NCBI GenBank assembly: GCA_965200505.1
Contig: OZ241343.1
Location: 3,534,001 to 3,598,000, forward strand
Reading direction: 5' to 3'
From: VXNE01 sp965200505
GTDB lineage: Bacteria > Pseudomonadota > Gammaproteobacteria > Pseudomonadales > Azotimanducaceae
DNA: 64,000 bases
Numbering within the stretch: position 1 is the first letter of the stretch; every line of letters starts with the position of its first letter. The notes under the pieces are model-generated. The model saw only the letters and a program-made list of their open reading frames with translations, was not told the origin of the DNA and ran no database searches. Shown piece by piece: positions 43,328 to 51,588 of the stretch. The position numbers and the translations under genes were made by a program.

Positions 43328-45595
43328 ATGCTTCGAGATTGTCGTTTTCCCAGCGCTTGGGCGGTGTGCCTTTGCGCGTTGCTGACCCTTGGCATTGGCC
43401 AAGAATCCATCGCCGAGTCTGATGGCTCGGCGGAATCGCCGGCCGTTGACCAAGAGACCTCGCACTTCGAGGAGATCGTGGTCACGGCCCATCCCCTCGC
43501 AGACACAGGTTTGGCGCAGCCGGCCCGTGTGCTCACCGAGGAGGCCCTCGACCGGGCGCGGGGCTCGGACATCGGCGCGACGGTGGCGCGGCTGCCGGGC
43601 GTGCGTTCGGATTCCTTCGGCGCAGTGGCCGGTCGCCCCGTCATTCACGGCTTGGCCGGCGCCCGCGTGCTCATGCTTCAGGATCGAACCGACACCATGG
43701 ACGTATCCGTCAGCAGTTCCGACCACATGGTGACGGTGGAGCCCTTCCTGACGGAGCGCGTCGAGGTGCTGAAGGGGCCGAGCACGCTGCTGTACGGCTC
43801 CAGCGCCATCGGCGGCGTGGTGAACGTGGAAACCGGACGCATCACGGACACCGTGCCTGAAGACGATTTCGGGGCGCGGCTGGAACTGCGGGGCGGCGAC
43901 AACGGCGACTCGCGGGTGGGCGTCATGCGGCTGGACGGCGCCGTCGGGCGGTTGGTCTGGCACCTTGATGGCTTCCGGCGCGACGCCGGGAATTACTCCA
44001 TTCCGGGCTACGCCGAATCCGCGCGCATGCGAGCGGCCGAACACGAGGACGAGCACCACGACGAGGATGAGGAAGACCACCACGACGACGATGGTGACGA
44101 GGACGGGGAGGATCACCACGACGAGGACGACCACGCGGACCACGAAGACGAAGCGCCGGTTCATGGGCATCTGCCGGGTAGCGACTACGACGTGCGCGGC
44201 GGCGCCTTCGGGCTGTCATTCGTGGGCGACCGCGCCTACGCCGGCATCTCCTTCAGCCGCATGGATGGCGACTACGGGCTGCCCGGCGGCCACCTCCACG
44301 ACCACGGCCATGGCCGCGGGGAAGAGGGCCATGACGACCATGACGAGGCGCATGGCGACGACCATGACGACGATCACGACGAAGACCACGGCGACGAAGA
44401 CGACCACGACGAGCATGGCGAGGAAGGCAATGCCTGGCTCGACTTGGAACAGCGGCGCGTCGATTTGGAACTGGGGCTCTTGGAACCGTTCGCCAACTTC
44501 GAGCGCTTGACGGCCCGCGTCGGCTACAACGACTACGAGCACGCCGAGATCGAACCGAACGGGGAGGTTGGCACGGTGTTCGCCAACAAGGCATACGACG
44601 CCCGCATCGAACTGTGGCAACAAGCGTCCGGCGCTTGGCGCAACGCGTACGGCGCACACTTCTCGGGGCGCGAGTTCTCCGCCCTCGGCGTGGATGCGGA
44701 TTCGACCGTCGCGGCGCTGTTTTGGGCCGGCGAGCGGAACCTTGGCGCCATGCAGCTGGAGAGCGGCCTGCGCATCGAGCGCGTGAGCCACGAACCGGTG
44801 GAGCGGGAGTCTGGCCCGAAGCGCAGCTTCACGGCCCATGCGGCCTCCGTGGGGGTCATCGCGCCGGTGAGCGACGCTTGGCGGCTCTCGATGGTGGGCG
44901 ACTGGTCGGTGCGCGCCCCCGCCGGGGAGGAGCTCTACTCCACGGGTGCCCACCTCGCCACCGCCAGCTTTGATGTGGGGAACGCTGCGTTGGACACGGA
45001 GCGGGCGCTGAGCTTGTCCGCCAAGGCCGAGTATCGCGGCGAGCGGCTGGCGGCCATCGCCACGGCCTATCACCGCCGGTTCGGCGACTTCATCCACCAG
45101 ATGGCCACCGGCGAGGAGGATGACGGTCTGCCAGTGCGCCGCTTCGAGCAACAGGACGCCACCTTCACCGGGCTGGATCTGGAGGCGACGGTCCACTTGT
45201 GGCAGCGCGGCGGCTGGCACGGCGACTTGACGTTCATGTTCGACGTGGTGTCGGCCAAACTCGATGTGGACGGCAACGACAACCTGCCGCGCATTCCGCC
45301 ATCCCGCGCCGGCTTCGGCTTGGCGGTCGATAATGGGCGCTTCTTCGCGGGGCTGGACTACCTGCGCAGCGCGGAGCAGGACGACGTGGCGCCGCTGGAA
45401 CTGCCCACGGACGCCTACGAGGACCTGCGCGTCGATTTGAGCTACCGGATGGCCGCCGGGGAAGCGGACGTTTCCTTCTTCCTGCGCGGCAAGAACTTGA
45501 CCGATGACGAACAGCGCCACCATTCGTCCTTCATCAAGGAGTTGGCGCCACGCCCCGGCCGCACCGTGGAGGCCGGCATCCGCGTGAAGTTCTAG
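43328..45595 (+). CDS. znuD: ZnuD-like TonB-dependent zinc receptor, unit 2
   Basis: Protein of 755 residues, paralogue of 40637-42904. The N-terminus has a longer linker between signal peptide and TonB box (HFEEIVVTA at 46-54), balanced by shorter loops elsewhere, so total length is identical. His/Asp/Glu loops lie at residues 238-281 and 320-365 and have a different arrangement from copy 1, including GHLHDHGHGRGEEGHDDHDE. Plug and barrel are nearly the same. The function predicted is import of zinc or another metal; loop changes could alter affinity or antigenicity. ATG 43328 follows ACGGGAG, a leader segment shared with unit 1. Confidence 0.87.
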   Translation: MLRDCRFPSAWAVCLCALLTLGIGQESIAESDGSAESPAVDQETSHFEEIVVTAHPLADTGLAQPARVLTEEALDRARGSDIGATVARLPGVRSDSFGAVAGRPVIHGLAGARVLMLQDRTDTMDVSVSSSDHMVTVEPFLTERVEVLKGPSTLLYGSSAIGGVVNVETGRITDTVPEDDFGARLELRGGDNGDSRVGVMRLDGAVGRLVWHLDGFRRDAGNYSIPGYAESARMRAAEHEDEHHDEDEEDHHDDDGDEDGEDHHDEDDHADHEDEAPVHGHLPGSDYDVRGGAFGLSFVGDRAYAGISFSRMDGDYGLPGGHLHDHGHGRGEEGHDDHDEAHGDDHDDDHDEDHGDEDDHDEHGEEGNAWLDLEQRRVDLELGLLEPFANFERLTARVGYNDYEHAEIEPNGEVGTVFANKAYDARIELWQQASGAWRNAYGAHFSGREFSALGVDADSTVAALFWAGERNLGAMQLESGLRIERVSHEPVERESGPKRSFTAHAASVGVIAPVSDAWRLSMVGDWSVRAPAGEELYSTGAHLATASFDVGNAALDTERALSLSAKAEYRGERLAAIATAYHRRFGDFIHQMATGEEDDGLPVRRFEQQDATFTGLDLEATVHLWQRGGWHGDLTFMFDVVSAKLDVDGNDNLPRIPPSRAGFGLAVDNGRFFAGLDYLRSAEQDDVAPLELPTDAYEDLRVDLSYRMAAGEADVSFFLRGKNLTDDEQRHHSSFIKELAPRPGRTVEAGIRVKF

Positions 45596-45671
45596 CACCG
45601 CGCCGCGCAAGCCCCAACCGCCGCCGTCGGGTTATCATGGCGGCGAAGCGGTTGGGGTCGGCGCACCCAGG

Positions 45672-46286
45672 ATGCGAACGCTGCCGTCGTCATGGTTCCC
45701 GTTCGGGTCTTTGCTGGCTCCGGGCCGCGCTTTCGCCGAGCTCGCCGCCGCCACGCCAGACCCGGCGCGCATCCTCTTCAAGCACATCCTGTGGCTGGCC
45801 CTCGCGCCGGCGGTGTTTGTGTTCATCGGCAGCGCCACGTTTGGCTGGCGTCTGGGGGCCGGCGAACCGCTGCGCTTGCCACGCGAAACGTTGACGCTCA
45901 TCGCCACCTGCTATTTCCTGGCGCTGTTGTTCGGCCTCACCACCACGGCGGCGGTTTCCAAGTGGATGGCCGCGACCTATGGCGGGCGTGACGCCCTAGG
46001 CGCCCACTTGGCGTTGGTGGCCTTGGTGGCCGCGCCACTGGTCATCGGCAGCGCCTTGCATCTCTTTCCCCATGTGTTCATCAACGTGCTGGGCCTCATT
46101 CCCGCGTTGTTGTGGAGCCTTTACCTGCTCTATCGCGGCCTGCCGGTGGCGTTGGGCACGGGTCCGGAACGGGGCATGCTGATGGCTTCGGCGTTGGTGG
46201 GTTGCCTCTTGGTGGGGGCGGTGACGCTGCTTGGCGTGAGCGCGGCGCTCTGGGCGAGCGGCGTCGGGCCCACCATCGGCGTGTGA
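45672..46286 (+). CDS. Yip1-family membrane protein
   Basis: Protein of 204 residues with five hydrophobic helices and a start (PSSWFPFGSLLAPGRAFAELAAATP) typical of the bacterial Yip1 domain family, whose role is not known. A possible -10 box TATCAT is at 45633-45638. Its stop overlaps the GTG start of ccoN (GTGA), so it is probably co-transcribed with the oxidase, perhaps assisting assembly or sitting there by chance. Confidence 0.78.
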   Translation: MRTLPSSWFPFGSLLAPGRAFAELAAATPDPARILFKHILWLALAPAVFVFIGSATFGWRLGAGEPLRLPRETLTLIATCYFLALLFGLTTTAAVSKWMAATYGGRDALGAHLALVALVAAPLVIGSALHLFPHVFINVLGLIPALLWSLYLLYRGLPVALGTGPERGMLMASALVGCLLVGAVTLLGVSAALWASGVGPTIGV

Positions 46287-47737
46287 GCGAGCCGGCGGTG
46301 GCGTCGTACCGGGACCGGGTGGTGACGGCGCTGGTGTTCTGCGCCGTCGCGTGGGCGGTGGTCGGCATGATGGCCGGCCTCTACATCGCCGCGGAACTGG
46401 TGTGGCCGACGCTGGACTTCGGCTGGCCGGCGCTCTCCTATGGCCGCCTGCGGGCGCTGCACACCAATGCGGTGATCTTCGGCTTCGGCGTCTCGGCGCT
46501 CATGGGCACCGCCTTCTACAGCGTGCAGCGCACCTGCCATGTGCCACTGGCGCTGCCACGGCTGGCGTGGTTCTGCTGCGTCGCTTGGCAGATCGGCGTG
46601 GCGGCCGGCGGCGCGTCGCTGCTCGCGGGTTGGACCGGCGGCAAGGAGTACGCGGAGTTGGAGTGGCCCTTCGACATTGCCATCGCCATCGTGTGGGTGT
46701 GCTTCGGCGGCGTCTTCTTCCTCACCATCGCCCGCCGCCGGGTGCGGCCCATCTATGTCTCCAACTGGTTCTACGGCGCCCTCATCATCGTCATCGCCAT
46801 GCTGCACATCGTCAACAGCTTGGCCGTGCCGGTGGCGCTTTCGAAGTCCTACTCGCTGTTCGCGGGCGCCCAAGACGCCATCGTGCAATGGTGGTATGGG
46901 CACAACGCGGTAGGGTTCCTGCTCACCGGCGGCTTCCTCGGCATGTTGTATTACTTCCTGCCGAAGCAGGCGGACCGGCCGATTTGGAGCTACCGCCTCT
47001 CCATCGTGGCCTTTTGGGCGTTCACCTACAGCTACATTTGGGCCGGGCCCCACCACCTGCACTACAACGCCATTCCGGAGTGGGTGCAGTCGTTGGGGAT
47101 GGTGATGAGCTTGGTGCTGCTGGCGCCGTCGTGGGCGACGATGGTGAATGGCGTGATGACCGTTGCCGGGGCATGGGAGAAGCTGAAGACGGACCCGGCC
47201 ATGAAGTTCATCGTCCTGTCGCTGGCGTTCTATGGTCTGGCCACGTTCGAGGGGCCGATGATGTCCATTCGCAGCGTGAACGTGGTGAGCCACTTCACTG
47301 ATTGGACCATTGGCCATGTCCATTCCGGTGCCTTGGGTTGGAACGCAATGATTACCTTCGGCACGTTCTACTTCTTGGTGCCGCGGCTGGTCGGCGCTGG
47401 GTTGCATAGTGTGCGCCTCGCCAACATCCACTTTTGGCTCGCCCTCGCGGGAACGCTGCTCTACATCTTGGCCATGTGGGGCGCCGGCGTGTCCCAGGGG
47501 CTCTTGTGGCTGGCGCTGGACGACATCGGCGAGCTCAGCTTCAGCTTCAAGGACATCATGGCGAGCATGGCGCCCTATTACGCGCTGCGCTTGGTGGCTG
47601 GCGCGTTGTTCCTGGCCGGCGCCGTGCTCATGGCCGCCAATCTGTGGTTGACGGTGCGCGGGCGCCGCACGGTGGTGATGGTGCCGCCGGCGCGCGCGGG
47701 GAGTGTGCCCGCGGCCGGCGACCGGGTGCCGGCCTGA
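46283..47737 (+). CDS. ccoN: cbb3-type cytochrome c oxidase subunit I (CcoN)
   Basis: Protein of 484 residues with twelve predicted helices, the catalytic subunit reducing O2 to water at high affinity. Visible ligands: H60 (low-spin haem b), H207, H257 and H258 (CuB), Y251 in FTYSYIWAGPHHLHY (the cross-linked tyrosine), and H345/H347 in WTIGHVHSG (haems b3 and b). The start is GTG 46283 in a GTGA overlap with the Yip1 gene; the frame upstream of it is non-coding. ccoO follows with a 1-base overlap. Confidence 0.95.
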   Translation: MSEPAVASYRDRVVTALVFCAVAWAVVGMMAGLYIAAELVWPTLDFGWPALSYGRLRALHTNAVIFGFGVSALMGTAFYSVQRTCHVPLALPRLAWFCCVAWQIGVAAGGASLLAGWTGGKEYAELEWPFDIAIAIVWVCFGGVFFLTIARRRVRPIYVSNWFYGALIIVIAMLHIVNSLAVPVALSKSYSLFAGAQDAIVQWWYGHNAVGFLLTGGFLGMLYYFLPKQADRPIWSYRLSIVAFWAFTYSYIWAGPHHLHYNAIPEWVQSLGMVMSLVLLAPSWATMVNGVMTVAGAWEKLKTDPAMKFIVLSLAFYGLATFEGPMMSIRSVNVVSHFTDWTIGHVHSGALGWNAMITFGTFYFLVPRLVGAGLHSVRLANIHFWLALAGTLLYILAMWGAGVSQGLLWLALDDIGELSFSFKDIMASMAPYYALRLVAGALFLAGAVLMAANLWLTVRGRRTVVMVPPARAGSVPAAGDRVPA

Positions 47738-48363
47738 TGGACGGCGTGAGCCTGCATCGCCGCTTGGAGGCCAACGCGGGGCTCTTGGTGTTCGGCATCC
47801 TGTTTGTCTCCGCCATCGGCGGCTTGGTGCAGGTGCTGCCGACCGTGTTCCAGGATTCGCTGGTGGCGCCGGCCGAGGCAACGCGCCCCTATCCGCCGCT
47901 TGAGCTCATCGGCCGCGACATCTACATCCGTGAGGGTTGCAGTGCCTGCCATTCGCAGCAGGTGCGGCCGTTGTTGGCGGAAGTGCGCCGCTACGGCCCC
48001 TATTCCCGCGCCGGCGAGTCCGCCTACGACCGGCCCTTCCTGTGGGGCTCGAAGCGCACCGGGCCAGACTTGCATCGCGTCGGCGGGCGCTACACGGACG
48101 CTTGGCATCGGCAACACCTCATCGACCCGCGCAGCGTGGTGCCCAACTCCATCATGCCCCGCTACGCTTGGCTCGCCGAGCGCCCGGCGAACGCCGCCGG
48201 CGACGTCGCGCGGCGGATGCGGGCGTTGCGTGTGCTAGGCCACCCTTATACGGATGCGGAGATCGAGTCCGCGCCGGCGGCCCTTGCCGACGCCACGGAG
48301 TTGGATGCGTTGGTTGCGTACCTGCAAGGGCTGGGCGCCCACGCCGGGAGCGCCACACGATGA
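47737..48363 (+). CDS. ccoO: cbb3-type cytochrome c oxidase subunit II (CcoO)
   Basis: Protein of 208 residues: one N-terminal transmembrane helix (residues 14-34) and a periplasmic monohaem cytochrome c domain with C68-S-A-C71-H72 and a probable axial Met in NSIMPRYAWL. It passes electrons from CcoP to the CcoN active site. The stop TGA sits within ATGACTTGG, the sequence that begins ccoQ at 50494, so ccoQ must once have followed directly. Confidence 0.94.
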   Translation: MDGVSLHRRLEANAGLLVFGILFVSAIGGLVQVLPTVFQDSLVAPAEATRPYPPLELIGRDIYIREGCSACHSQQVRPLLAEVRRYGPYSRAGESAYDRPFLWGSKRTGPDLHRVGGRYTDAWHRQHLIDPRSVVPNSIMPRYAWLAERPANAAGDVARRMRALRVLGHPYTDAEIESAPAALADATELDALVAYLQGLGAHAGSATR

Positions 48364-48441
48364 CTTGGCCATGTTCGGCGTTTCTTGTCCTAAGGTTGGC
48401 CGCGTGGCCCCTTCCATGGGCGCGATGGCGGATTTCGTTGT

Positions 48442-50058
48442 TCAATCTCCATTGTGTGCGCTCTTGGGTGTGACGGCATGAATGGCCATGTTGTATTCGC
48501 CCAAAAGCCCAGGCATTGGAGCAGAACCTATTGATGCGTGGGGGCTTCGCCCTTGCAGAAACCCCGATAGCTTTGCGGCATAGTCCAAAATGCCATACTC
48601 TGTCCGGCCAGCCAGATAGGCATGAATCCGAGCATTGCTTGGTGGAGAACCTCCCATTATGTCAATAACGTAGTACGGTCTTTCCGGGTCGCTCGGCGGT
48701 GTGTTGTGTATGCCTTCACCTTCCGTTGACCCAGGCCAATACTTTTGATGAGCGTAGGACCTTATCAATGCTCGTACTTGTTCACCTCTCTCACTTCTGA
48801 AAATTGCGACATACTCGCCTTCGTCGAGAAGCGACGCAACTTGGGCTATCAAAGCTTTGTCAACGTTCCGTGCGCTATGTTGAGTGATGAACTGATATAG
48901 AAAGTTGTAATAGTTTGCCGACACGAAAAGGCCGACAATGATCGCCACGCAAATGGCCGTGGCGCGGGCGAGCTCCCTATGCCCCTTGACGGCGCTTAAC
49001 AGGCGTGAGGCGGCCAAAGCCAACAGAGTTGCAAGCAACGGAACAAGCACACCATAATAGCGAAGCTCCATTGAGTGCTGTAGTGTCAACACTATGAATA
49101 GGCTTACAAACTCACCGAGCAAAAGCACGGCGAACGCAAGCTCTCTTCCGACACTTTCTCGCCATGCGAGTACCGGCGCCAAAAGCGGTAGGCAAAGGGC
49201 TGCCATCATGGGGACGAAGACCTCAATCTGAAAAATGCCCTTGATTATGGTTCGCACGTTAGCGGGGAATCTATCCGCAAGGGGCGTTTCGGGAATGTAG
49301 TATGCACCACCTTGCGCTGCCACCACTTCAAGGACTATGGCTATTCGCCATACCACAAATAGCAATGCCGCCGCCAAAATGCCGGCGATCACCAACGCGG
49401 TGAATTGGCGATTGCGAATCGCCAACGCCCAGTAGCTTGCAAGCAGCCAAAGCCCCACGGCCACGTTGGTTTCCTTGGAGAGCAAAAGACCCGCAAACCC
49501 CAAACAGAATAATGCATGGCCCGTTGCACCACGTCTTGTCAGCATGAGCGCCGCGGCGTAGTTGCAAATGCTCAGGAAAAAGACCGTGTAAACCTCCACA
49601 GCCTCTATCAACACAAAGGCGGGGTTCGGGAAGAGGAGCCATATGTATGCTAGCACGGCAACAGGAATGACCTGATATGGGATTTGGGCGTCGGACGACT
49701 TGGAAAACGCGCGTAAGGCGGCAATGAGAAAAGCGGCCGCGCCGAAGATGAAGAGCCACCTGTTCGCAAAGTGAATGGAGCTTTCACCAAAGTACTTCCA
49801 TATGGCACCATTCCAGTAACCAAGAAACGGCCGAAATCTATTGAGCCATTGCAACTTTTCCAGATCGGTAAACGTGAAATATACTTTTGTTTGGAACTCC
49901 AGTGTTTTCCAGCTAGTGAACTTATACGCGCTATCGACGTTTCTATCAACGAGGCCCACCGGCGTATCCAACTGGTAATACATTGCCGGCAGCCAGAGGA
50001 GGGCTGCAATGGCGAAGGTTGCGAAGTATGCAAACTGGCGGCCGCGGTGAGATGCCAC
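48442..50058 (-). CDS. Polytopic membrane protein, glycosyltransferase-like
   Basis: Protein of 538 residues with about ten to twelve hydrophobic helices and a C-terminal soluble domain of about 120 residues. The architecture resembles GT39/ArnT-like lipid-linked glycosyltransferases, and the text RFRPFLGYWNGAIWKYFG after the first helix resembles a periplasmic loop of such enzymes, but no diagnostic DE pair was confirmed. The GTG start at 50058 follows TTGGAGA. Low G+C and its position on the opposite strand inside the cbb3 locus mark it as acquired. Its presence should stop or reduce co-transcription of ccoQP with ccoNO. Confidence 0.65.
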   Translation of the reverse strand: MASHRGRQFAYFATFAIAALLWLPAMYYQLDTPVGLVDRNVDSAYKFTSWKTLEFQTKVYFTFTDLEKLQWLNRFRPFLGYWNGAIWKYFGESSIHFANRWLFIFGAAAFLIAALRAFSKSSDAQIPYQVIPVAVLAYIWLLFPNPAFVLIEAVEVYTVFFLSICNYAAALMLTRRGATGHALFCLGFAGLLLSKETNVAVGLWLLASYWALAIRNRQFTALVIAGILAAALLFVVWRIAIVLEVVAAQGGAYYIPETPLADRFPANVRTIIKGIFQIEVFVPMMAALCLPLLAPVLAWRESVGRELAFAVLLLGEFVSLFIVLTLQHSMELRYYGVLVPLLATLLALAASRLLSAVKGHRELARATAICVAIIVGLFVSANYYNFLYQFITQHSARNVDKALIAQVASLLDEGEYVAIFRSERGEQVRALIRSYAHQKYWPGSTEGEGIHNTPPSDPERPYYVIDIMGGSPPSNARIHAYLAGRTEYGILDYAAKLSGFLQGRSPHASIGSAPMPGLLGEYNMAIHAVTPKSAHNGD

Positions 50059-50493
50059 GGTTCAAGTCTCCAATGTCGAGAAAGCGCCCAGCTTTCGGCA
50101 CACCCGCGCCGGGCAACGGGCGCGTACCGCCCGCTGGGCGGGGCTTACCATCTAAAGGGCTTGGCGGTAAGATGGGAATCTAGCTGGCCGTTGCCACGCT
50201 GTCAAGGCCGACGTCGCGCCCAGCGGCCCAAGGGCGCATTTTCCGATGGCGGCAATGCATCCCAATGGTGCGGCGGCCCAGAGAGCGCCCCTAGCCTTTG
50301 GGGCACGAAGAAAGGGGCGGTTGGCGAGACAAGCGGGTAGCCGCCCAAACCGTTTCGTCGCGCCTGCCGCCGGTCTGAATGATCTGAACCCACTGGCGGC
50401 TACCGCCATCGCGCACCCGCAGATACAATGTGTCGCCATCGCCGTGCAGGCCGGGCCGCAAACCGTACCCATGCCGAGTGAGAATCGTCCCTG
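50059..50493. other. Gene-free right part of the insertion
   Basis: 435 bases between the start of the membrane-protein gene and ccoQ. It contains several GC-rich hairpins, for example CCGCCC-gct-GGGCGG near 50128-50143, but no open frame with convincing coding character. It must supply the promoter of the leftward gene, and a new promoter for ccoQP if those genes are still expressed. Confidence 0.45.
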
Positions 50494-50655
50494 ATGACTT
50501 GGTTTGTGTTCGCCGGTGACATGCTCGTCATGCTGTTCATGACGGTGCTGGTGGTGTGGGTGTTCTGGCGCTCCTCTGACGACGCCATCGCCGCCGCGGC
50601 GCGGCTGCCGTTGGACGACGAAGGCGATGTCGAGGCCGACGATGCCAACCGCTGA
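50494..50655 (+). CDS. ccoQ: cbb3-type cytochrome c oxidase small subunit (CcoQ)
   Basis: Protein of 53 residues with a single transmembrane helix (residues 9-25) followed by W-R and an acidic tail, the form of CcoQ, which stabilises the CcoN-CcoP complex. It overlaps ccoP by 14 bases. The start ATGACTTGG is repeated at the end of ccoO 2.1 kb upstream. Confidence 0.82.
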   Translation: MTWFVFAGDMLVMLFMTVLVVWVFWRSSDDAIAAAARLPLDDEGDVEADDANR

Positions 50656-51568
50656 CCTGCCTTCGGACTTTTGGGCCGGCTGGATATTCGTCGTCACCGT
50701 GGTGAGCGTGGCCGGCTTGGCTTGGCTCGTTTACAGCGTCTATTTCGGCGCCGGCGCGGATGTGGAGGCCGTCGAGGGCGACGAGCCGGTGTGGGACGGC
50801 AACCTGCGCGAGGGCCCCAATCCAGCGCCGCTCTGGTGGTTCTGGACGATGTTCGCATCGCTCGCCTTCTCGGTGCTCTACCTCATCCTGTATCCGGGCT
50901 TGGGCAGCTACGCGGGTGCGCTGCGCTGGTCTCAGGGTAGCAGCTACGATGCCGGCGTGGCGGCCTACGAGGCCGAGTTTGGCGGCGTCCGGCGGCTGGT
51001 CGCCGTGGCGCCGTTGGAGGCGCTGCGGGCAGATGCCGCGCTCATGGCTACGGCGCAGCGCGTGTTCGACCGCGAATGTGCCGTCTGCCACGGTTACGAC
51101 GCGGCGGGGCAGGCGGCGCTCTTCCCGAATCTCGTCGATGCGGCGTGGCAGTGGGGTGGGGCGCCGGCGGACGTCGAACGTTCCATCCGAGACGGGCGCC
51201 AAGCCGTGATGGTGGGTTGGCAGGCCGTGCTGGGCGAGGCCGGCGTGGCGGGGTTGACGGCGCTCAGCGAGGCCATGCACGGCACCGGGCATGCGCCTTC
51301 GTCCACTCATCCGGCGCACGGGGACTACATGCAGTACTGTGCCGCCTGCCACGGCGCCGACGGTGGCGGGAATCCATTGCTGGGCGCCCCCAGTTTGGTG
51401 GACGCCGCAACGCTGTATGGCGCCGACGGCGCCGCCATCCGCCATTCCATCGCCGCCGGCCGTGCCGGCGAGATGCCGGCGTTCGGCGAACGGCTGGATG
51501 ACACGCAGGTGCGTCTCTTGGTGGCTTGGCTGACACGTTCCACGGAGCCGGCCGATGCGGCACCCTAG
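50642..51568 (+). CDS. ccoP: cbb3-type cytochrome c oxidase subunit III, dihaem (CcoP)
   Basis: Protein of 308 residues: two N-terminal helices (about 13-35 and 64-85) and two cytochrome c domains with C146-A-V-C149-H150 and C233-A-A-C236-H237. It receives electrons from soluble cytochrome c or the bc1 complex. ATG 50642 lies within the ccoQ frame; an upstream start at 50627 is less likely. No ccoGHIS assembly genes follow in the window. Confidence 0.94.
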   Translation: MPTADLPSDFWAGWIFVVTVVSVAGLAWLVYSVYFGAGADVEAVEGDEPVWDGNLREGPNPAPLWWFWTMFASLAFSVLYLILYPGLGSYAGALRWSQGSSYDAGVAAYEAEFGGVRRLVAVAPLEALRADAALMATAQRVFDRECAVCHGYDAAGQAALFPNLVDAAWQWGGAPADVERSIRDGRQAVMVGWQAVLGEAGVAGLTALSEAMHGTGHAPSSTHPAHGDYMQYCAACHGADGGGNPLLGAPSLVDAATLYGADGAAIRHSIAAGRAGEMPAFGERLDDTQVRLLVAWLTRSTEPADAAP

Positions 51569-51588
51569 TCCGACGCTTGGGAGCAGAC

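Larger units (their letters stand above)
42923..45595 (+). repeat. Tandem duplication, unit 2
   Basis: Direct repeat of the unit at 40230-42904. Identity by eye is high in the plug and barrel segments and in the end of the small gene (a block of about 40 bases including AACTCCCCCAACGCATAG is the same in both), and lower in the receptor's N-terminal extension and His/Asp/Glu loops. Confidence 0.88.
48359..50503. mobile_element. 2.1 kb insertion splitting ccoNO from ccoQP, flanked by a 10-base direct repeat
   Basis: GATGACTTGG occurs at 48359-48368, spanning the ccoO stop, and again at 50493-50502, at the ccoQ start. Between the copies is a segment with one leftward gene of lower G+C (50% in one 60-base line counted by hand) and about 435 bases without a gene. 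The repeat has the form of a target-site duplication or a short homologous recombination join. No transposase or terminal inverted repeat was seen, so the mechanism is unknown. Confidence 0.6.

Noticed and set aside
41318..44440. Dense GAC/CAC/GAG repeats that resemble tandem or CRISPR-like repeats
   Set aside because: They are in-frame codons for the His/Asp/Glu loops of the two receptors. There are no spacers of regular length and no cas genes.
46130..47881. A 583-codon minus-strand open frame
   Set aside because: It lies wholly antisense to ccoN and the start of ccoO and has low-complexity His/Arg/Pro-rich composition with no domain.
48360..48473. A second ccoQ gene starting at the ccoO stop
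   Set aside because: Only the first three codons (MTW) match. The remaining text is not CcoQ-like, so it is better explained as a flank of the insertion.
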